Shown: piece by piece, positions 53,457 to 62,846 of the stretch
Position numbering within the stretch: position 1 is the first letter of the stretch
How the letters are laid out: every line of letters starts with the position of its first letter
Source: Thioalkalivibrio sulfidiphilus HL-EbGr7
Lineage (GTDB): Bacteria > Pseudomonadota > Gammaproteobacteria > Ectothiorhodospirales > Ectothiorhodospiraceae
Direction of reading: 5' to 3'
Assembly (NCBI RefSeq): GCF_000021985.1
Contig: NC_011901.1
Span: 2,862,501-2,926,500, forward strand
DNA: 64,000 nucleotides
The notes under the pieces: model-generated
Seen by the model: the letters and a program-made list of their open reading frames with translations, nothing else
Database searches by the model: none
Told to the model about the DNA's origin: nothing
Position numbers and translations under genes: made by a program

Positions 53457-56400
53457 CTACAACAGCACCTTCTCGATCCCGCCGCTGCGCGCCCGCTCCA
53501 CGAAGCGCTCCTGCCAGCCCTCACCCAGCATGCGGTTGGCCATCTCCACCACGATGTAATCGGTCTCGAGCCCCGTGTCCTCCCGGTAACGGGACAGGCC
53601 CTGCTGACAGGCGGGACAGGCGGTGAGCAGCTTCACGTTGCCCTGTTCAGCGCGATCCTGGCCGGTGAGGCTGCGGATACCGGCGCGCAGTTCCTCTTCC
53701 TTGCGGAAACGCACCTGGGTGGCGATGTCCGGGCGGCTCACGGCGAAGGTTCCGGCCTCGCCGCAGCAGCGGTCGGAGAGCTGCACGTCCTGGCCGATCA
53801 GCTTGCTCGCCACCTGCACGGGGGCGTGGGTCTTCATGGGCGAGTGGCAGGGGTCGTGATAGAGGTACTGCACCCCTTCCACACCGTCCAGGCTCAGGCC
53901 CTTCTCCATCAGGTACTCATGGATGTCCAGCAGGCGGCAGCCGGGGAAGATCTGCTCGAATTCGTACTTGAGCAGCTGGTCCATGCAGGTGCCGCAGGAG
54001 ACGATCACCGTGCGGATGTCGAGATAGTTCAGGGTGTTGGCCACCCGGTGGAACAGCACCCGGTTCTCGGTGGTGATGGCCTTGCCCTTGTCCACGTCGC
54101 CCGCCGAGGTCTGGGGATAACCGCAGCACAGGTAGCCGGGCGGCAGCACGGTCTGGGCGCCGGCCTCGTAGAGCATGGCCATCGTGGCCAGGCCGATCTG
54201 GCTGAACAGGCGCTCTGAGCCGCAGCCGGGGAAGTAGAACACCGCATCGCTGTGCTCGCCCACCTTGGCCGGATCGCGGATCACGGGTACCTGGGTGGCA
54301 TCCTCCAGCCCCAGCAGGGCACGGGTGGTGCGTGCCGGCAGGCCTGCGGGCATGGGCTTTTTCACGAAATGCACCACCTGGGCCGGCAGTGATGGTTTGC
54401 CGGTGGTGGAGGCCGGGAGCTTCTTGGCACTCAGCAGGCCCAGACGCTTGAACAGGCCATGGCCGAAGCGCTGGCTGGCATAGCCCCATTGCACCAGGCC
54501 CTTGCGCATCAGCTTGATGGTGGCCGGGTCCTTGATGTTGAGGAAGGCCATGGAGGCGGCGGTGGCGGGCCTGACGCGCCGCTGACCGCGCGCCTTGAGG
54601 ATGCTGCGCATGCGGATGGTGACATCGCCGAAGTCGATGTTCACCGGGCAGGGGTTGGCGCACTTGTGGCAGACGGTGCAGTGGTCCGCCACGTCGTTCA
54701 TCTCGTCGAAGTGGCGCAGGGACAGACCGCGGCGGGTCTGCTCCTCGTACAGGAAGGCCTCGATGATCAGGCCCGTGCCGAGGATCTTGTTGCGCGGCGA
54801 GTAGAGCAGATTGGCCCGGGGCACGTGGGTGTTGCACACCGGCTTGCACTTGCCGCAGCGCAGGCAGTCCTTGATGTCGTCGTTGAGCGCGCCCAGCTCG
54901 CTCTGCTCCAGGATCAGGGCCTCCTGCTGCAACAGGCGCAGGCTGGGGGTGTAGGCGTTGGCCAGTCCCGAACCGGGCATGAGCTTGCCCTTGTTGAAAC
55001 GCCCCTTGGGATCCACCTTCAGCTTGTAGGCCACGAAGGCCTCGACCTGCTCCGGCTCCAGGTACTGCATCTTGGTAATGCCGATGCCGTGCTCGCCGGA
55101 GATGACGCCGCCCAGGCGCCGGGCCAACTCCATGATCTGGTCCACGATGCGCTCGGCCTCGTGCATCATGGCGTAGTCGTTGGAGTTGACCGGGATGTTG
55201 GTGTGCACGTTGCCGTCGCCGGCGTGCATGTGCAGGGCCACGAACAGGCGGCTGGTGAGCACCCGGTCGTGGATGGACTCCAGGCGCTTGCGCACCGGCT
55301 CCAGTTCCAGGCCGTCGAAGATGTCCCACAGGGGACGACGCACCTCGCGCTTGTAGGAGATGCGCAGGCTGCGGCGCAGCAGCAGGTTGACGAGCCGGTC
55401 GCCGGGACGCAGGTCGGTGCGGGACTTCTCGTCCAGCAGGCTGTCGTGGGCGACGGCGTCCCCGTCCAGGTTGCCGAGGATCAGGCGCCAGCGGGCACGC
55501 ACCCCTTCCAGGTGCTGGGTGGCGGCGGTGCGCTTGCCCTCGAACCAGCGCCGGCCCTCCTCGTTCTCGATGGCCAGCAGCTCGCGCAGTTCCGGGTGAT
55601 CGCCCTTCAGGCATTCGAGCATCTCGTCGATCATGCGCAGCTTGTTGCCCATGGACTGGACCACGTTGATGCGCTCGATGCCCTCGCTGTACTCGGCCAG
55701 GCGGTCCAGCGGGATGACCACGTCCTCGTTGATCTTGAAGGCGTTGGTGTGGGCGGCGATGGCGGCGGTGCGCGCGCGCTCCGACCAGAAGCGCTTGCGC
55801 GCCTCGGGGCTCACGGCGATGAAGCCCTCGCCGTTGCGGGCATTGGCCAGGCGCACCACCTCGGAGGCGGCGCGGCCCAGCGCGTCCTCGTTGTCCGAGG
55901 AGATGTCCGCGATGAGCACCATCTTGGGCCGCTCGCCCCGGGCACCCTTGGGCGTGTAGCGCACGGCGCGCACGTAGCGTTCGTCCAGGTGTTCCAGACC
56001 CGAGAGCATCACCTGCGGGTCGCCGTCCAGGCGGTGCTTGATCTCCACGATGGCGGGCACTGCCTCGTGCAGATCGTCGCCGTAGAACTCCAGGCACACG
56101 GTGCGAATATGCCCGGGCATGCGGTGCAGGATGAACACCCCGGAGGTGATCAGGCCGTCGCAGCCCTCTTTCTGCACACCCGGCAGACCGGCGAGGAACT
56201 TGTCGGTCACGTCCTTGCCGAGCCCCAGCTTGCGAAAGACCTGACCCGGGCAGCTGATCACCTCGGGTTCGCCCTCGGGGGTCTTGCCGTCGGCCTTGTA
56301 GCGGGTGATGCGGAAATGCACCGTCTCCTGGTCGTGGATCTTGCCCAGGTTGTGGCCGATGCGCTCCACCTCCAGCCACTTGGCGTCGGGGGTGACCATG

Positions 56401-57326
56401 CGCCAGGACACCAGGTTGTCCAGGGTCGTGCCCCAGAGCACCGCCTTCTTGCCACCGGCGTTCATGGCGATGTTGCCGCCGATGGTCGAGGCGTCCTGGG
56501 AGGTGGGGTCCACGGCGAACACGAAGCCCTCGCGGCCGGCGAGATCCGAGACCCGGCGCGTGACCACGCCCGCCTCGGCACGCACCGTGGGCACCGGCTG
56601 GTCCACGCCCGGGATGCGGCGCATCTCCACCGCCCCCAGGCCCTCCAGCTTCTCGGTGTTGATCACCGCGCTCTTCTCATCCAGGGGCACCGCCGCGCCG
56701 GTGTAACCGGTGCCGCCGCCCCGGGGGATCACGGTCAGGCCGAGTTCGATGCAGGCGGCCACCACCCCGGCCATCTCCTCCTCGGTATCCGGGGTGACCA
56801 CCACGAAGGGCAGTTCCACGCGCCAGTCGGTGGCGTCGGTGACATGGGAGACCCGGGCCAGGCCGTCGAAATGGATGTTGTCCTTGCGGGTGTACCGGGA
56901 GAGCTTGCGCAAGGCCCGCCTGCGCAGGGCCCGCTGCTCCGGGAACCAGGCCTCGAAGCGGCGCACCGCCGCCCGGGCCCGGCTGGCCAGTTCCAGGGCC
57001 TTTTCGTTGCCGTCCGCCCGGGCCACGATCTGGTCCACCCGGTGGTCCATGGCCTCGATGAGTGCGGTCAGGCGCTTGCGGTTGTCCAGCAGGTCATCCT
57101 GGATGTAGGGATTGCGGGTCACCACCCACATGTCCCCCAGCACCTCGAACAGCATGCGCGCCGAGACCCCGGTACGCCGCTCACCGCGCAGCCCCCCGAG
57201 CACCTGCCACATCGCCTCGCCGAGGAAACGGATCACGATCTCGCGGTCGGAGAAGGAGGTGTAGTTGTAGGGGATTTCGCGGATGCGCGGGTTGGCCTGG
57301 ACGGGCATGGGCGCGGTGTCGGGCAT
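53457..57326 (-). CDS. Giant FAD-linked oxidase with Fe-S and CCG domains (DUF3683 type)
   Basis: A 1289-residue fused oxidoreductase. Order: an N-terminal DUF3683-like part (to about 140), a PCMH-type FAD domain ([16 protein letters not shown] near 230), an FAD-oxidase C-terminal domain with [14 protein letters not shown] and [13 protein letters not shown], two 4Fe-4S motifs near 818-830 ([12 protein letters not shown]) and 879-890 ([12 protein letters not shown]), then two cysteine-rich CCG domains (PGCGSERL near 1030, [18 protein letters not shown] near 1185). Such proteins oxidise 2-hydroxy acids such as D-lactate and pass electrons to the quinone pool or another carrier; substrate not predictable. 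The ATG at 57326 precedes the conserved [13 protein letters not shown]. Confidence 0.9.
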   Translation of the reverse strand: MPDTAPMPVQANPRIREIPYNYTSFSDREIVIRFLGEAMWQVLGGLRGERRTGVSARMLFEVLGDMWVVTRNPYIQDDLLDNRKRLTALIEAMDHRVDQIVARADGNEKALELASRARAAVRRFEAWFPEQRALRRRALRKLSRYTRKDNIHFDGLARVSHVTDATDWRVELPFVVVTPDTEEEMAGVVAACIELGLTVIPRGGGTGYTGAAVPLDEKSAVINTEKLEGLGAVEMRRIPGVDQPVPTVRAEAGVVTRRVSDLAGREGFVFAVDPTSQDASTIGGNIAMNAGGKKAVLWGTTLDNLVSWRMVTPDAKWLEVERIGHNLGKIHDQETVHFRITRYKADGKTPEGEPEVISCPGQVFRKLGLGKDVTDKFLAGLPGVQKEGCDGLITSGVFILHRMPGHIRTVCLEFYGDDLHEAVPAIVEIKHRLDGDPQVMLSGLEHLDERYVRAVRYTPKGARGERPKMVLIADISSDNEDALGRAASEVVRLANARNGEGFIAVSPEARKRFWSERARTAAIAAHTNAFKINEDVVIPLDRLAEYSEGIERINVVQSMGNKLRMIDEMLECLKGDHPELRELLAIENEEGRRWFEGKRTAATQHLEGVRARWRLILGNLDGDAVAHDSLLDEKSRTDLRPGDRLVNLLLRRSLRISYKREVRRPLWDIFDGLELEPVRKRLESIHDRVLTSRLFVALHMHAGDGNVHTNIPVNSNDYAMMHEAERIVDQIMELARRLGGVISGEHGIGITKMQYLEPEQVEAFVAYKLKVDPKGRFNKGKLMPGSGLANAYTPSLRLLQQEALILEQSELGALNDDIKDCLRCGKCKPVCNTHVPRANLLYSPRNKILGTGLIIEAFLYEEQTRRGLSLRHFDEMNDVADHCTVCHKCANPCPVNIDFGDVTIRMRSILKARGQRRVRPATAASMAFLNIKDPATIKLMRKGLVQWGYASQRFGHGLFKRLGLLSAKKLPASTTGKPSLPAQVVHFVKKPMPAGLPARTTRALLGLEDATQVPVIRDPAKVGEHSDAVFYFPGCGSERLFSQIGLATMAMLYEAGAQTVLPPGYLCCGYPQTSAGDVDKGKAITTENRVLFHRVANTLNYLDIRTVIVSCGTCMDQLLKYEFEQIFPGCRLLDIHEYLMEKGLSLDGVEGVQYLYHDPCHSPMKTHAPVQVASKLIGQDVQLSDRCCGEAGTFAVSRPDIATQVRFRKEEELRAGIRSLTGQDRAEQGNVKLLTACPACQQGLSRYREDTGLETDYIVVEMANRMLGEGWQERFVERARSGGIEKVLL

Positions 57327-57565
57327 CGGGAAGCAAACCTCCGGGAAGCAGGCCCGCGCCTTCGGTCCGGCGCGGGTGACAAGCCGCAAATCATAACACC
57401 GGCCCGTGGTGCGGCGCACACAACCACCAGCGTCGCGGGGGATAGTGGCGAACGGGATAGACAGGCGGGATAAGGAAACTGTCTAGTGCCAGAGACAAGG
57501 GCGTCAGAGTGACACACCCCGGATGATGACGGTGGGGACGATCACGGGATCGGGAATTGATCCAT

Positions 57566-57832
57566 CTACCTGTAAACGTCCTTGCGGTGGGAAACACGAA
57601 TCACAAGGATCCGGACACCTATGTCGTCAATGTGACAGACCAGCCGCCAGTCACCGATGCGGTAACGCCAGTAGTCCCTAAGATGCCCCTTCAGCGGTTT
57701 ACCTAGCGAACGGGGATTGTCAGAGGTTGCTACACGATCACGGAGGAAACGAATGATCCGCCGGGCTGTGGCGCCATCCAGATCACCCAACTCCTTGCGC
57801 GCGGATGTTTCAAACTCAATCTTCCAGACCAA
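57566..57832 (-). CDS. RelE/ParE-family toxin
   Basis: An 88-residue type II toxin. WKIEFETSARKELGDLD, HLRDYWRYRIGDWRLVCHID and ILVIRVSHRKDVYR match the RelE fold with C-terminal basic and tyrosine residues as in mRNA interferases. It begins with TTG inside the antitoxin gene (17-base overlap), a usual coupling. The promoter is that of the antitoxin. Confidence 0.9.
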   Translation of the reverse strand: MVWKIEFETSARKELGDLDGATARRIIRFLRDRVATSDNPRSLGKPLKGHLRDYWRYRIGDWRLVCHIDDIGVRILVIRVSHRKDVYR

Positions 57833-58046
57833 GATCCCTGACTACCTCGTCCAATGAGTGGGTTGTGCTACGTCCAGCGTTCAGATCTTCCATACGCGCA
57901 TCAGCCAGATAAATATCCTCAAGATCATCGAGCGCACACCGCAGAGCCTCCTTCACATAGAAGGCTTTGCTACGTTGAGTCTTCGCAGCAAGGTTCTCCA
58001 GCCGCTCGCTAAGGTCATCTGGCAGCCTGACGGCCAGTTGGCTCAT
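57816..58046 (-). CDS. RelB/RHH-type antitoxin
   Basis: A 76-residue antitoxin. N-terminal ribbon-helix-helix sequence LAVRLPDDLSERLENLAAKT followed by RSKAFYVKEALRCALDDLED, and a C-terminal toxin-binding tail. It should repress its own promoter, which lies in the first 60 bases upstream; a TGCAGCAATTACATGCAATGCA stretch split at 58058-58084 shows imperfect dyads. Confidence 0.9.
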   Translation of the reverse strand: MSQLAVRLPDDLSERLENLAAKTQRSKAFYVKEALRCALDDLEDIYLADARMEDLNAGRSTTHSLDEVVRDLGLED

Positions 58047-58114
58047 GACACATTACCTGCATTGCAGCAATTACATGCAATGCATTATGGGCGCCCGATC
58101 ACTCTGATTCAAGG

Positions 58115-58357
58115 GCGCACTTTGGGACACCCATCATCCCGAGGGCGCACTTTGGGAGGGCGCACTTTGGAGGGCGCACTTTGGGACACCCATCATCCGG
58201 CACTTTGGGACACCCATCATCCCGAGGGCGCACTTTGGGCGGAGGCACTTTGGGGGCACTTTGGGACACCCATCATCCCGGCGGAGGCACTTTGGGACAC
58301 CCATCATCCCCACACTGGCGCGCACTTTGGGCGCGCACTTTGGGACACCCATCATCC
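58115..58357. repeat. Left TGGGTGTCCCA repeat cluster (reverse orientation)
   Basis: Six full copies of CGCACTTTGGGACACCCATC-type units at about 58115, 58174, 58200, 58256, 58286 and 58334, with several truncated GCGCACTTTGGG copies between. The core TGGGTGTCCCA is a small palindrome. The cluster lies on the far side of a RAYT gene from its mirror-image cluster at 60232-60557. Confidence 0.9.
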
Positions 58358-58508
58358 CCATGGCTACTTTGTTAACCAATACGTGACTAATGCCTGACCA
58401 TGCGGTAGCGCAGCCGCCCTTGACCAGAGGTGCGCAAGGTGATCACAAAGAACGGGGGGATTTTGGGAGCTGAGATTGACGTTTGCCTGTCGGCAAGTAG
58501 CTGACCAT

Positions 58509-58536
58509 AAAAAAACCCCGGTCACGAGTACCGGGG
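58509..58536 (-). terminator. Orphan intrinsic terminator
   Basis: On the minus strand CCCCGGT-ACTCGTG-ACCGGGG is followed by TTTTTTT. It is a textbook terminator, but no gene ends nearby: the next gene upstream in this direction stops 620 bases away. Confidence 0.8.
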
Positions 58537-58734
58537 CCGGCCGTCCTGGCCTTACAGGAATTTGGTGATTGGAGCACTGGAATTTCCTGTACGACCTGTT
58601 GAGTCCTTTCCTGGGCATCCCTGTCCCAGTCGTGGAAATCCACTTTCTCTCAGATCGCAGGCAAATGATGTCGAACAGACAACCCCGCGTAAACCCCCAA
58701 ATCATGCTAATTTTGTAGGAATCTTCCACAATTC

Positions 58735-58768
58735 GTGTAGGCCCAGGCCTACACGCGGGTTTTCCCGC
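58735..58768. other. Two adjacent stem-loops in gene-free DNA
   Basis: GTGTAGGCC-CA-GGCCTACAC (58735-58754) is directly followed by GCGGG-TTTT-CCCGC (58755-58768). The stretch 58385-59156 otherwise contains no convincing gene on either strand. Along with the terminator at 58509 it may belong to an untranslated RNA or a decayed gene. Confidence 0.5.
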
Positions 58769-59156
58769 AGAATTATGCCCGTTTTGATCCCCTTAACATG
58801 CGGCGCAAACAGAACCCAAGCATATCCAGGATTGTTATCCGAAAGCCGTATGCCCCCTGGAAACACCCATAAGTCCTGACACGCAACATGCGCCACGCAT
58901 GCAGTCGGGGGCACGCGCACTGGATACGCAAATACTGAAGTGGAGATTTACTGAGAGAAAGAAGGAACGAAGAAGATCGATCCGAGAAAAGATGGAGCCG
59001 TACACCACGAATCCCTGTGATGCCGGCTCCGGCTCAAGTCCGCCTCCTTGCAGACCGAATTGAGTTTAGAACACTTAAAATGCAAATCCAGACCTGATTG
59101 ACCCGTTTTTCGAGAATTGATTCACAAAAATACCACTTTATTACATTCTGCCAGCA

Positions 59157-60167
59157 TCAATCCGCCGACAGGTACAGACGCGCAAACTGCGCTTGCCCCT
59201 TGAAATAGTTTCGGCCAAGCCGAGCCGCCGCTTCACGCATTCGAGGCTGTCGACCCATAGCGACCACCTGGTGATCCCGCCTGCCGCATCGGACATGGCT
59301 CAAGAATCGCTGCGCATCAATATTCAATCGAGCCAATATCGACGGCATGCCCGCTGGTATCGCACCGCGCTTGTCCTCCCGAATCGCCCGCCCACACCAG
59401 TCCACCAATTCCAGATAATCAGGTGTCGAAAACACGAAATCATTCGCGTGCCCACCTGATTCACATGCATCGAGGCTCACCAGATCCGGACACGCCTGCA
59501 GAGATTCCCGCGCGGAGCCATCACCCACCGAAAGCTCAAGAATACGCTGTCGCACCGAGGTGAAATTCGAATCCTCCGGTGTGTGCGCCATCCCCGCCCG
59601 TATGGGATTGAGATCCACGTAACTCATGCAAGTCAGCACTGCCGCCTCGTCCAGCAGGGCCTGGCACTTGAATCGCCCCTCCCAGAACCGCCCCTTGCAG
59701 CCGTCCTCCTGGTTGGCGCGGCGGGCCAGATGCTCATTCAGGCTACGCATGAACCAGGACAGATCCACCAGACGCGTGCGCCATTCTGCAATCACACGCC
59801 GTGCCGCATCCCGCTCCGCATCGCTCACGCGCTCACCCCTCAGCACACGGTCAACCAGCACAGGGCGTGAAAACAGCCTGGCCCAGCGAGCGGCAACTTC
59901 ATCATCGCTCCACTCCCCGGCCCGCTCTGAATCGACTCTCAGCACCAGATGATAGTGATTGGACATGACCGCGTATGCGCAGACTTCCACTGCAAAAATG
60001 GACTGAAGCTCACGCACGCGCTCCAGCACCCAGCCACGTCGGTGCTCGAAGTCCCTGCCCGAGTGCACATCCCGACCACAGAGGAACGCCCGACGCACGC
60101 AGCGGCTGATGCAATGGTAGTAAGAGGTGGTTTCCAGATGAACGAGTTCCCTTCTGGCTCTGGTCAT
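59157..60167 (-). CDS. REP-associated tyrosine transposase (long RAYT)
   Basis: A 336-residue IS200-like HUH transposase. His71-x-His73 in AVMSNHYHLVL and Tyr183 in CMSYVDLNPIRAGM are the catalytic residues, with the N-terminal YYHCISRCVRRAFLCG typical of the longer RAYT group. The C-terminal third (about 230-336) has no recognised domain. The gene is intact and lies between two clusters of the same TGGGTGTCCCA repeat in opposite orientation, which are probably its substrates. Confidence 0.92.
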   Translation of the reverse strand: MTRARRELVHLETTSYYHCISRCVRRAFLCGRDVHSGRDFEHRRGWVLERVRELQSIFAVEVCAYAVMSNHYHLVLRVDSERAGEWSDDEVAARWARLFSRPVLVDRVLRGERVSDAERDAARRVIAEWRTRLVDLSWFMRSLNEHLARRANQEDGCKGRFWEGRFKCQALLDEAAVLTCMSYVDLNPIRAGMAHTPEDSNFTSVRQRILELSVGDGSARESLQACPDLVSLDACESGGHANDFVFSTPDYLELVDWCGRAIREDKRGAIPAGMPSILARLNIDAQRFLSHVRCGRRDHQVVAMGRQPRMREAAARLGRNYFKGQAQFARLYLSAD

Positions 60168-60231
60168 TGGGCGCTCCCTGTCCCTGTTGGCATTGATTTG
60201 AAACTAGTCGCCTAGTGGCTGACAGTCAAAC

Positions 60232-60557
60232 GGATGATGGGTGTCCCAAAGTAACCACCATGGGTGTCCCAAAGTACCCACGCCCCTCACCAAAGTACCT
60301 CCCCCAAGAGGATTATGGGTGTCCCAAAGCACCGCCACCCAAAGCCCCCGTCATGGGTGTCCCAAAGTCTCGCCTCTCCACACCGCCTGGCAGATGATGG
60401 GTGTCCCAAAGCTCCTCCAGGATTATGGGTGTCCCAAAGTACCGCCACCAAAGTTCATTGGCAGATGATGGGTGTCCCAAAGTAACCAAACGGATGATGG
60501 GTGTCCCAAAGTACCTCCAAAGTGATCCGCCGTGCCGAATTATGGGTGTCCCAAAGT
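60232..60557. repeat. Right TGGGTGTCCCA repeat cluster (forward orientation)
   Basis: Nine copies of GATGATGGGTGTCCCAAAGT or GATTATGGGTGTCCCAAAG at about 60232, 60258, 60310, 60350, 60391, 60421, 60461, 60492 and 60538, and some CCAAAGT remnants. Spacing is irregular (26-52 bases). Fills the gap between the RAYT gene and the porin terminator. Confidence 0.9.
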
Positions 60558-60611
60558 GCCCTTCCAAAGTGCCCTTACCTTTAATGGGGGCCCTTATTAA
60601 ATCCTTACCAT

Positions 60612-60639
60612 AAAAAAACGGGGCCCCGAAGGGCCCCGT
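60612..60639 (-). terminator. Intrinsic terminator of the first porin gene
   Basis: On the minus strand ACGGGGCCC-TTC-GGGGCCCCGT is followed by TTTTTTTA. It lies 26 bases behind the porin stop. Confidence 0.85.
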
Positions 60640-60664
60640 CTCAATCGGCTAGGTAAAACTCCGA

Positions 60665-61732
60665 TTAGAAGGTCACGCGCATGCCGGCACCGACAACGGT
60701 TTCCTTGTTGCCCGTGTCAGCGGCACCCAGATCGTACTCGGTCTGACGCACACCGCCATGGATGGACACATTGCGGTTGAAGGCATGACGCATACCAGCG
60801 GCGATCCACTGCTGGTCGCGGTCGTCGTTCTCGGCGGAGAACTGACCGAAGCCCAGCATGAAGGTGTTGGCACCCATGCTGTAGGTACCGGACAGCATGT
60901 AGAAGTTGCCGGCATAGTTGGTATCGACACCAGCGGTATCATGCTTGATGTTCTCGTACTGTCCCACCACGCCGAAGGCACCGGTCTTGAACTGGGCACC
61001 CAGCTTGGTGGCCTGGAAGTTGGTGTCGATGGGACGGGTACGGGTGGCTTGGCCGTACTCATCGGCGTTGGTGTGGGCAACCCACACTTCCACCGGGCTC
61101 AGGTCCACGTTCACGCGCAGGGCGTACATGTGCTGACCGTTGTTGTCCTCGCTGAGGGCATCGGTATTAGCGGACTGGTCCAGGCCGAGGGTGGCGTTCA
61201 GGCTCACCATCTCGAACTTGTTTTTGTAGCCGATGGCATTGTTCACGTAGGAACCGTTACCCAGGCCCTGGAACCCACCGAGCTGGCCGCCGTTACCACG
61301 GGCCTGCATGAAGGTGGCGTTGAAGGGGTCCTTGCCGGCGGTGCCGTAGGCACTGGCCATACGACCCACGGACAGGTCACCGAAGGCACCACGCAGACCC
61401 ACCAGCACTTCACGGCTAGCGCCCAGCGCATTACCGGTGGTGATGTTCGGGTTCGCGCTCAGGTGCGCATAGCCGGTCAGGCCGTTGCCCAGGTCGTGGC
61501 TGGCGCGCAGATCGACACGGCTCCAGTTGCCGGAGTTGATGTCGCCACCTTCTTCAATGGCATCACCGATGTACAGGCCCTTGCCGTTCATGTTGGTGCC
61601 ATTGCGGGGATCGCCGGAAACGCTGAACAGCTCGGCCTGCAGCTGAGCAGACAGCTGCACATCAGCAGCAGCGATGGCGGGGATGGCCATGGCAGCGGCC
61701 ACACCAGCAGCAATCAGAGTCTTCTTCATCAT
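60665..61732 (-). CDS. Outer-membrane porin
   Basis: A 355-residue beta-barrel porin. A signal peptide MMKKTLIAAGVAAAMAIPAI with cleavage after AAA (about 25) precedes DVQLSAQLQAELF; the last strand ends in VVGAGMRVTF, with the C-terminal Phe required for barrel assembly. Amphipathic strands alternate throughout. The ATG at 61732 (or 61729) has GGGAG about 9 bases upstream. It has its own consensus promoter (61811-61839) and terminator. Specificity unknown. Confidence 0.9.
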   Translation of the reverse strand: MMKKTLIAAGVAAAMAIPAIAAADVQLSAQLQAELFSVSGDPRNGTNMNGKGLYIGDAIEEGGDINSGNWSRVDLRASHDLGNGLTGYAHLSANPNITTGNALGASREVLVGLRGAFGDLSVGRMASAYGTAGKDPFNATFMQARGNGGQLGGFQGLGNGSYVNNAIGYKNKFEMVSLNATLGLDQSANTDALSEDNNGQHMYALRVNVDLSPVEVWVAHTNADEYGQATRTRPIDTNFQATKLGAQFKTGAFGVVGQYENIKHDTAGVDTNYAGNFYMLSGTYSMGANTFMLGFGQFSAENDDRDQQWIAAGMRHAFNRNVSIHGGVRQTEYDLGAADTGNKETVVGAGMRVTF

Positions 61733-61810
61733 TGTTTCACTCTCCCAGGAGTTGAGTCTTGAAACTGCTTTCACACAAGTTTGTGTGTCATTTTCGAAAA
61801 TGACCGGCTT

Positions 61811-61839
61811 ATTATACGCCCTGATTTCGAGCATTGCAA
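61811..61839 (-). promoter_or_regulatory. Sigma70 promoter of the first porin gene
   Basis: Minus strand -35 TTGCAA (61839-61834), spacer of 17 bases, -10 TATAAT (61816-61811). The start codon is about 80 bases downstream. Confidence 0.75.
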
Positions 61840-62010
61840 GGGGTGATTCGCAAAAAAACGACAAATGCACGAAATTTGTGTTGTGTTTTTGCAACAATCA
61901 CCAGCCATGGCGCTTTGATCGAAGCCATCGAACATTGGGATCGATAGCTCAGAACTTACTTTAAGTGCGGCGTGACGGGTGCACCCGGACGGGGCGCGGG
62001 GTGTTGTTTG

Positions 62011-62062
62011 GGGGTCAGGGGTCAGGGGTCAGGGGTCAGGGGTCAGGGGTCAGGGGTCAGGG
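62011..62062. repeat. Heptanucleotide tandem repeat (GGGGTCA)n
   Basis: Seven exact copies of GGGGTCA plus GGG. It lies 83 bases upstream of a toxin-antitoxin pair. Slipped-strand copy-number change is expected. The rest of the 61733-62144 gap contains the porin promoter and no gene that I can support. Confidence 0.92.
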
Positions 62063-62094
62063 CATGGCGGATATTTCTTTGGACAAAAACTTCA

Positions 62095-62113
62095 TATACT
62101 TTGTCTATACTTT
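62095..62113 (+). promoter_or_regulatory. Possible antitoxin operator, paired TATACTTT
   Basis: Two direct copies of TATACTTT (62095-62102 and 62106-62113) lie 32 bases before the antitoxin start, overlapping a plausible -10 region. Autoregulation by the antitoxin is inferred only from position. Confidence 0.35.
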
Positions 62114-62144
62114 TTCATTACGTTGTCCGAGGGGAGATGCCGAT

Positions 62145-62426
62145 ATGGCCAAAGAAACTGTTTTCACCATGAAAATGGAGAAGGACCTCAGGGACGAGTT
62201 CATGGCCGAGGCCAAGGCCGCCGACCGTCCCGCTTCCCAAGTTGTCAGGGAGTTGATGCGTGAGTTCATACAGCGACAGCGGGAAGCCCGCGAATATGAG
62301 TCCTATATTCACCACAAGGTGCAGCTGGCACGCGATTCCGTTAACCGCGGACAGGGACTCAGTCATGAAGAGGTCGAAGCGGTCTTTACAGCACGCCGTA
62401 AAGCGATGGGGGGCGAGCACGATTAG
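62145..62426 (+). CDS. Antitoxin of a ParE/RelE-type module
   Basis: A 93-residue protein with a DNA-binding ribbon-helix-helix N-terminus (TVFTMKMEKDLRDEFMAEAK, PASQVVRELMREFI) and a charged C-terminal tail. A GAGGGGAG site lies upstream of the ATG at 62145. It is followed 2 bases later by the toxin gene. Confidence 0.85.
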   Translation: MAKETVFTMKMEKDLRDEFMAEAKAADRPASQVVRELMREFIQRQREAREYESYIHHKVQLARDSVNRGQGLSHEEVEAVFTARRKAMGGEHD

Positions 62427-62428
62427 CT

Positions 62429-62713
62429 ATGAAAGCCATTTGGACGGCGGAAGCCATGCGCGACAGGGAAGTCATATTCGAGTATGTCGCACGCGATAAC
62501 CCCATGGCGGCCATCAAACTTGACGAATGTTTCGGCGAGGCTGTTGCGCTGCTCGCCACACACCCCCATCTAGGCAAGGAGGGGCTGGTCAGTGGTACTC
62601 GCGAATTCATCCCACACGAAAGCTACCGGCTGATCTACGAGGTCGATGCCGACACCCTGTGGATTCTTGCCGTAGTTCATACGGCACGATGCTGGCCGCC
62701 GGTGCGGGGTTGA
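62429..62713 (+). CDS. RelE/ParE-family toxin
   Basis: A 94-residue type II toxin: KAIWTAEAMRDREVIFEYVA, an helical hairpin (NPMAAIKLDECFGEAVALL), THPHLGKEGLVSGTREFI and SYRLIYEVDADTLWILAVVH, the order of ParE-type proteins whose target is gyrase or, in RelE types, mRNA. Coupled to the preceding antitoxin. Confidence 0.88.
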   Translation: MKAIWTAEAMRDREVIFEYVARDNPMAAIKLDECFGEAVALLATHPHLGKEGLVSGTREFIPHESYRLIYEVDADTLWILAVVHTARCWPPVRG

Positions 62714-62747
62714 GCTGGATGGTCCGGATTGTGAGGCTGGTATCGCT

Positions 62748-62769
62748 GTCGGCCTGAAGGCCGACCTAC
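62748..62769. repeat. Solitary REP
   Basis: A single GTCGGCCTGAAGGCCGACCT palindrome with a CTAC end, lying between the toxin gene and the terminator of the second porin. Confidence 0.85.
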
Positions 62770-62789
62770 GGCAATGCATGATGCGCGCA

Positions 62790-62817
62790 TAAAAAAGGGC
62801 GCGGTTGCCCGCGCCCT
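62790..62817 (-). terminator. Intrinsic terminator of the second porin gene
   Basis: On the minus strand GGGCGCGG-GCAA-CCGCGCCC is followed by TTTTTT. It lies 30 bases behind the porin stop. Confidence 0.88.
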
Positions 62818-62846
62818 CAAGACTCAACTCTTGGGATGACTTCAGA

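Noticed and set aside
54459-57473. Plus-strand open frame of about 1000 codons opposite the giant oxidoreductase
   Set aside because: Antisense shadow of a gene with clear FAD, Fe-S and CCG motifs; the translation lacks any domain and is compositionally biased.
58364-58729. A 121-codon minus-strand frame and an overlapping 66-codon frame
   Set aside because: No start signal and no recognisable protein features; it runs through a transcription terminator and into the repeat cluster.
58115-60557. Possible CRISPR arrays (regular-looking repeats)
   Set aside because: Units are separated by very short, irregular stretches of partial repeat copies, spacing varies from about 26 to 60 bases, orientation flips around the transposase, and no cas gene is present.
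62011-62062. Heptamer repeats as replication iterons
   Set aside because: No replication initiator gene, no DnaA boxes or A/T-rich unwinding region next to them; unit length is too short for plasmid iterons.
61965-62144. Upstream extension of the antitoxin gene through the heptamer repeat
   Set aside because: The extension would translate the GGGGTCA repeat; the ATG at 62145 has a proper ribosome binding site and gives the normal antitoxin N-terminus.
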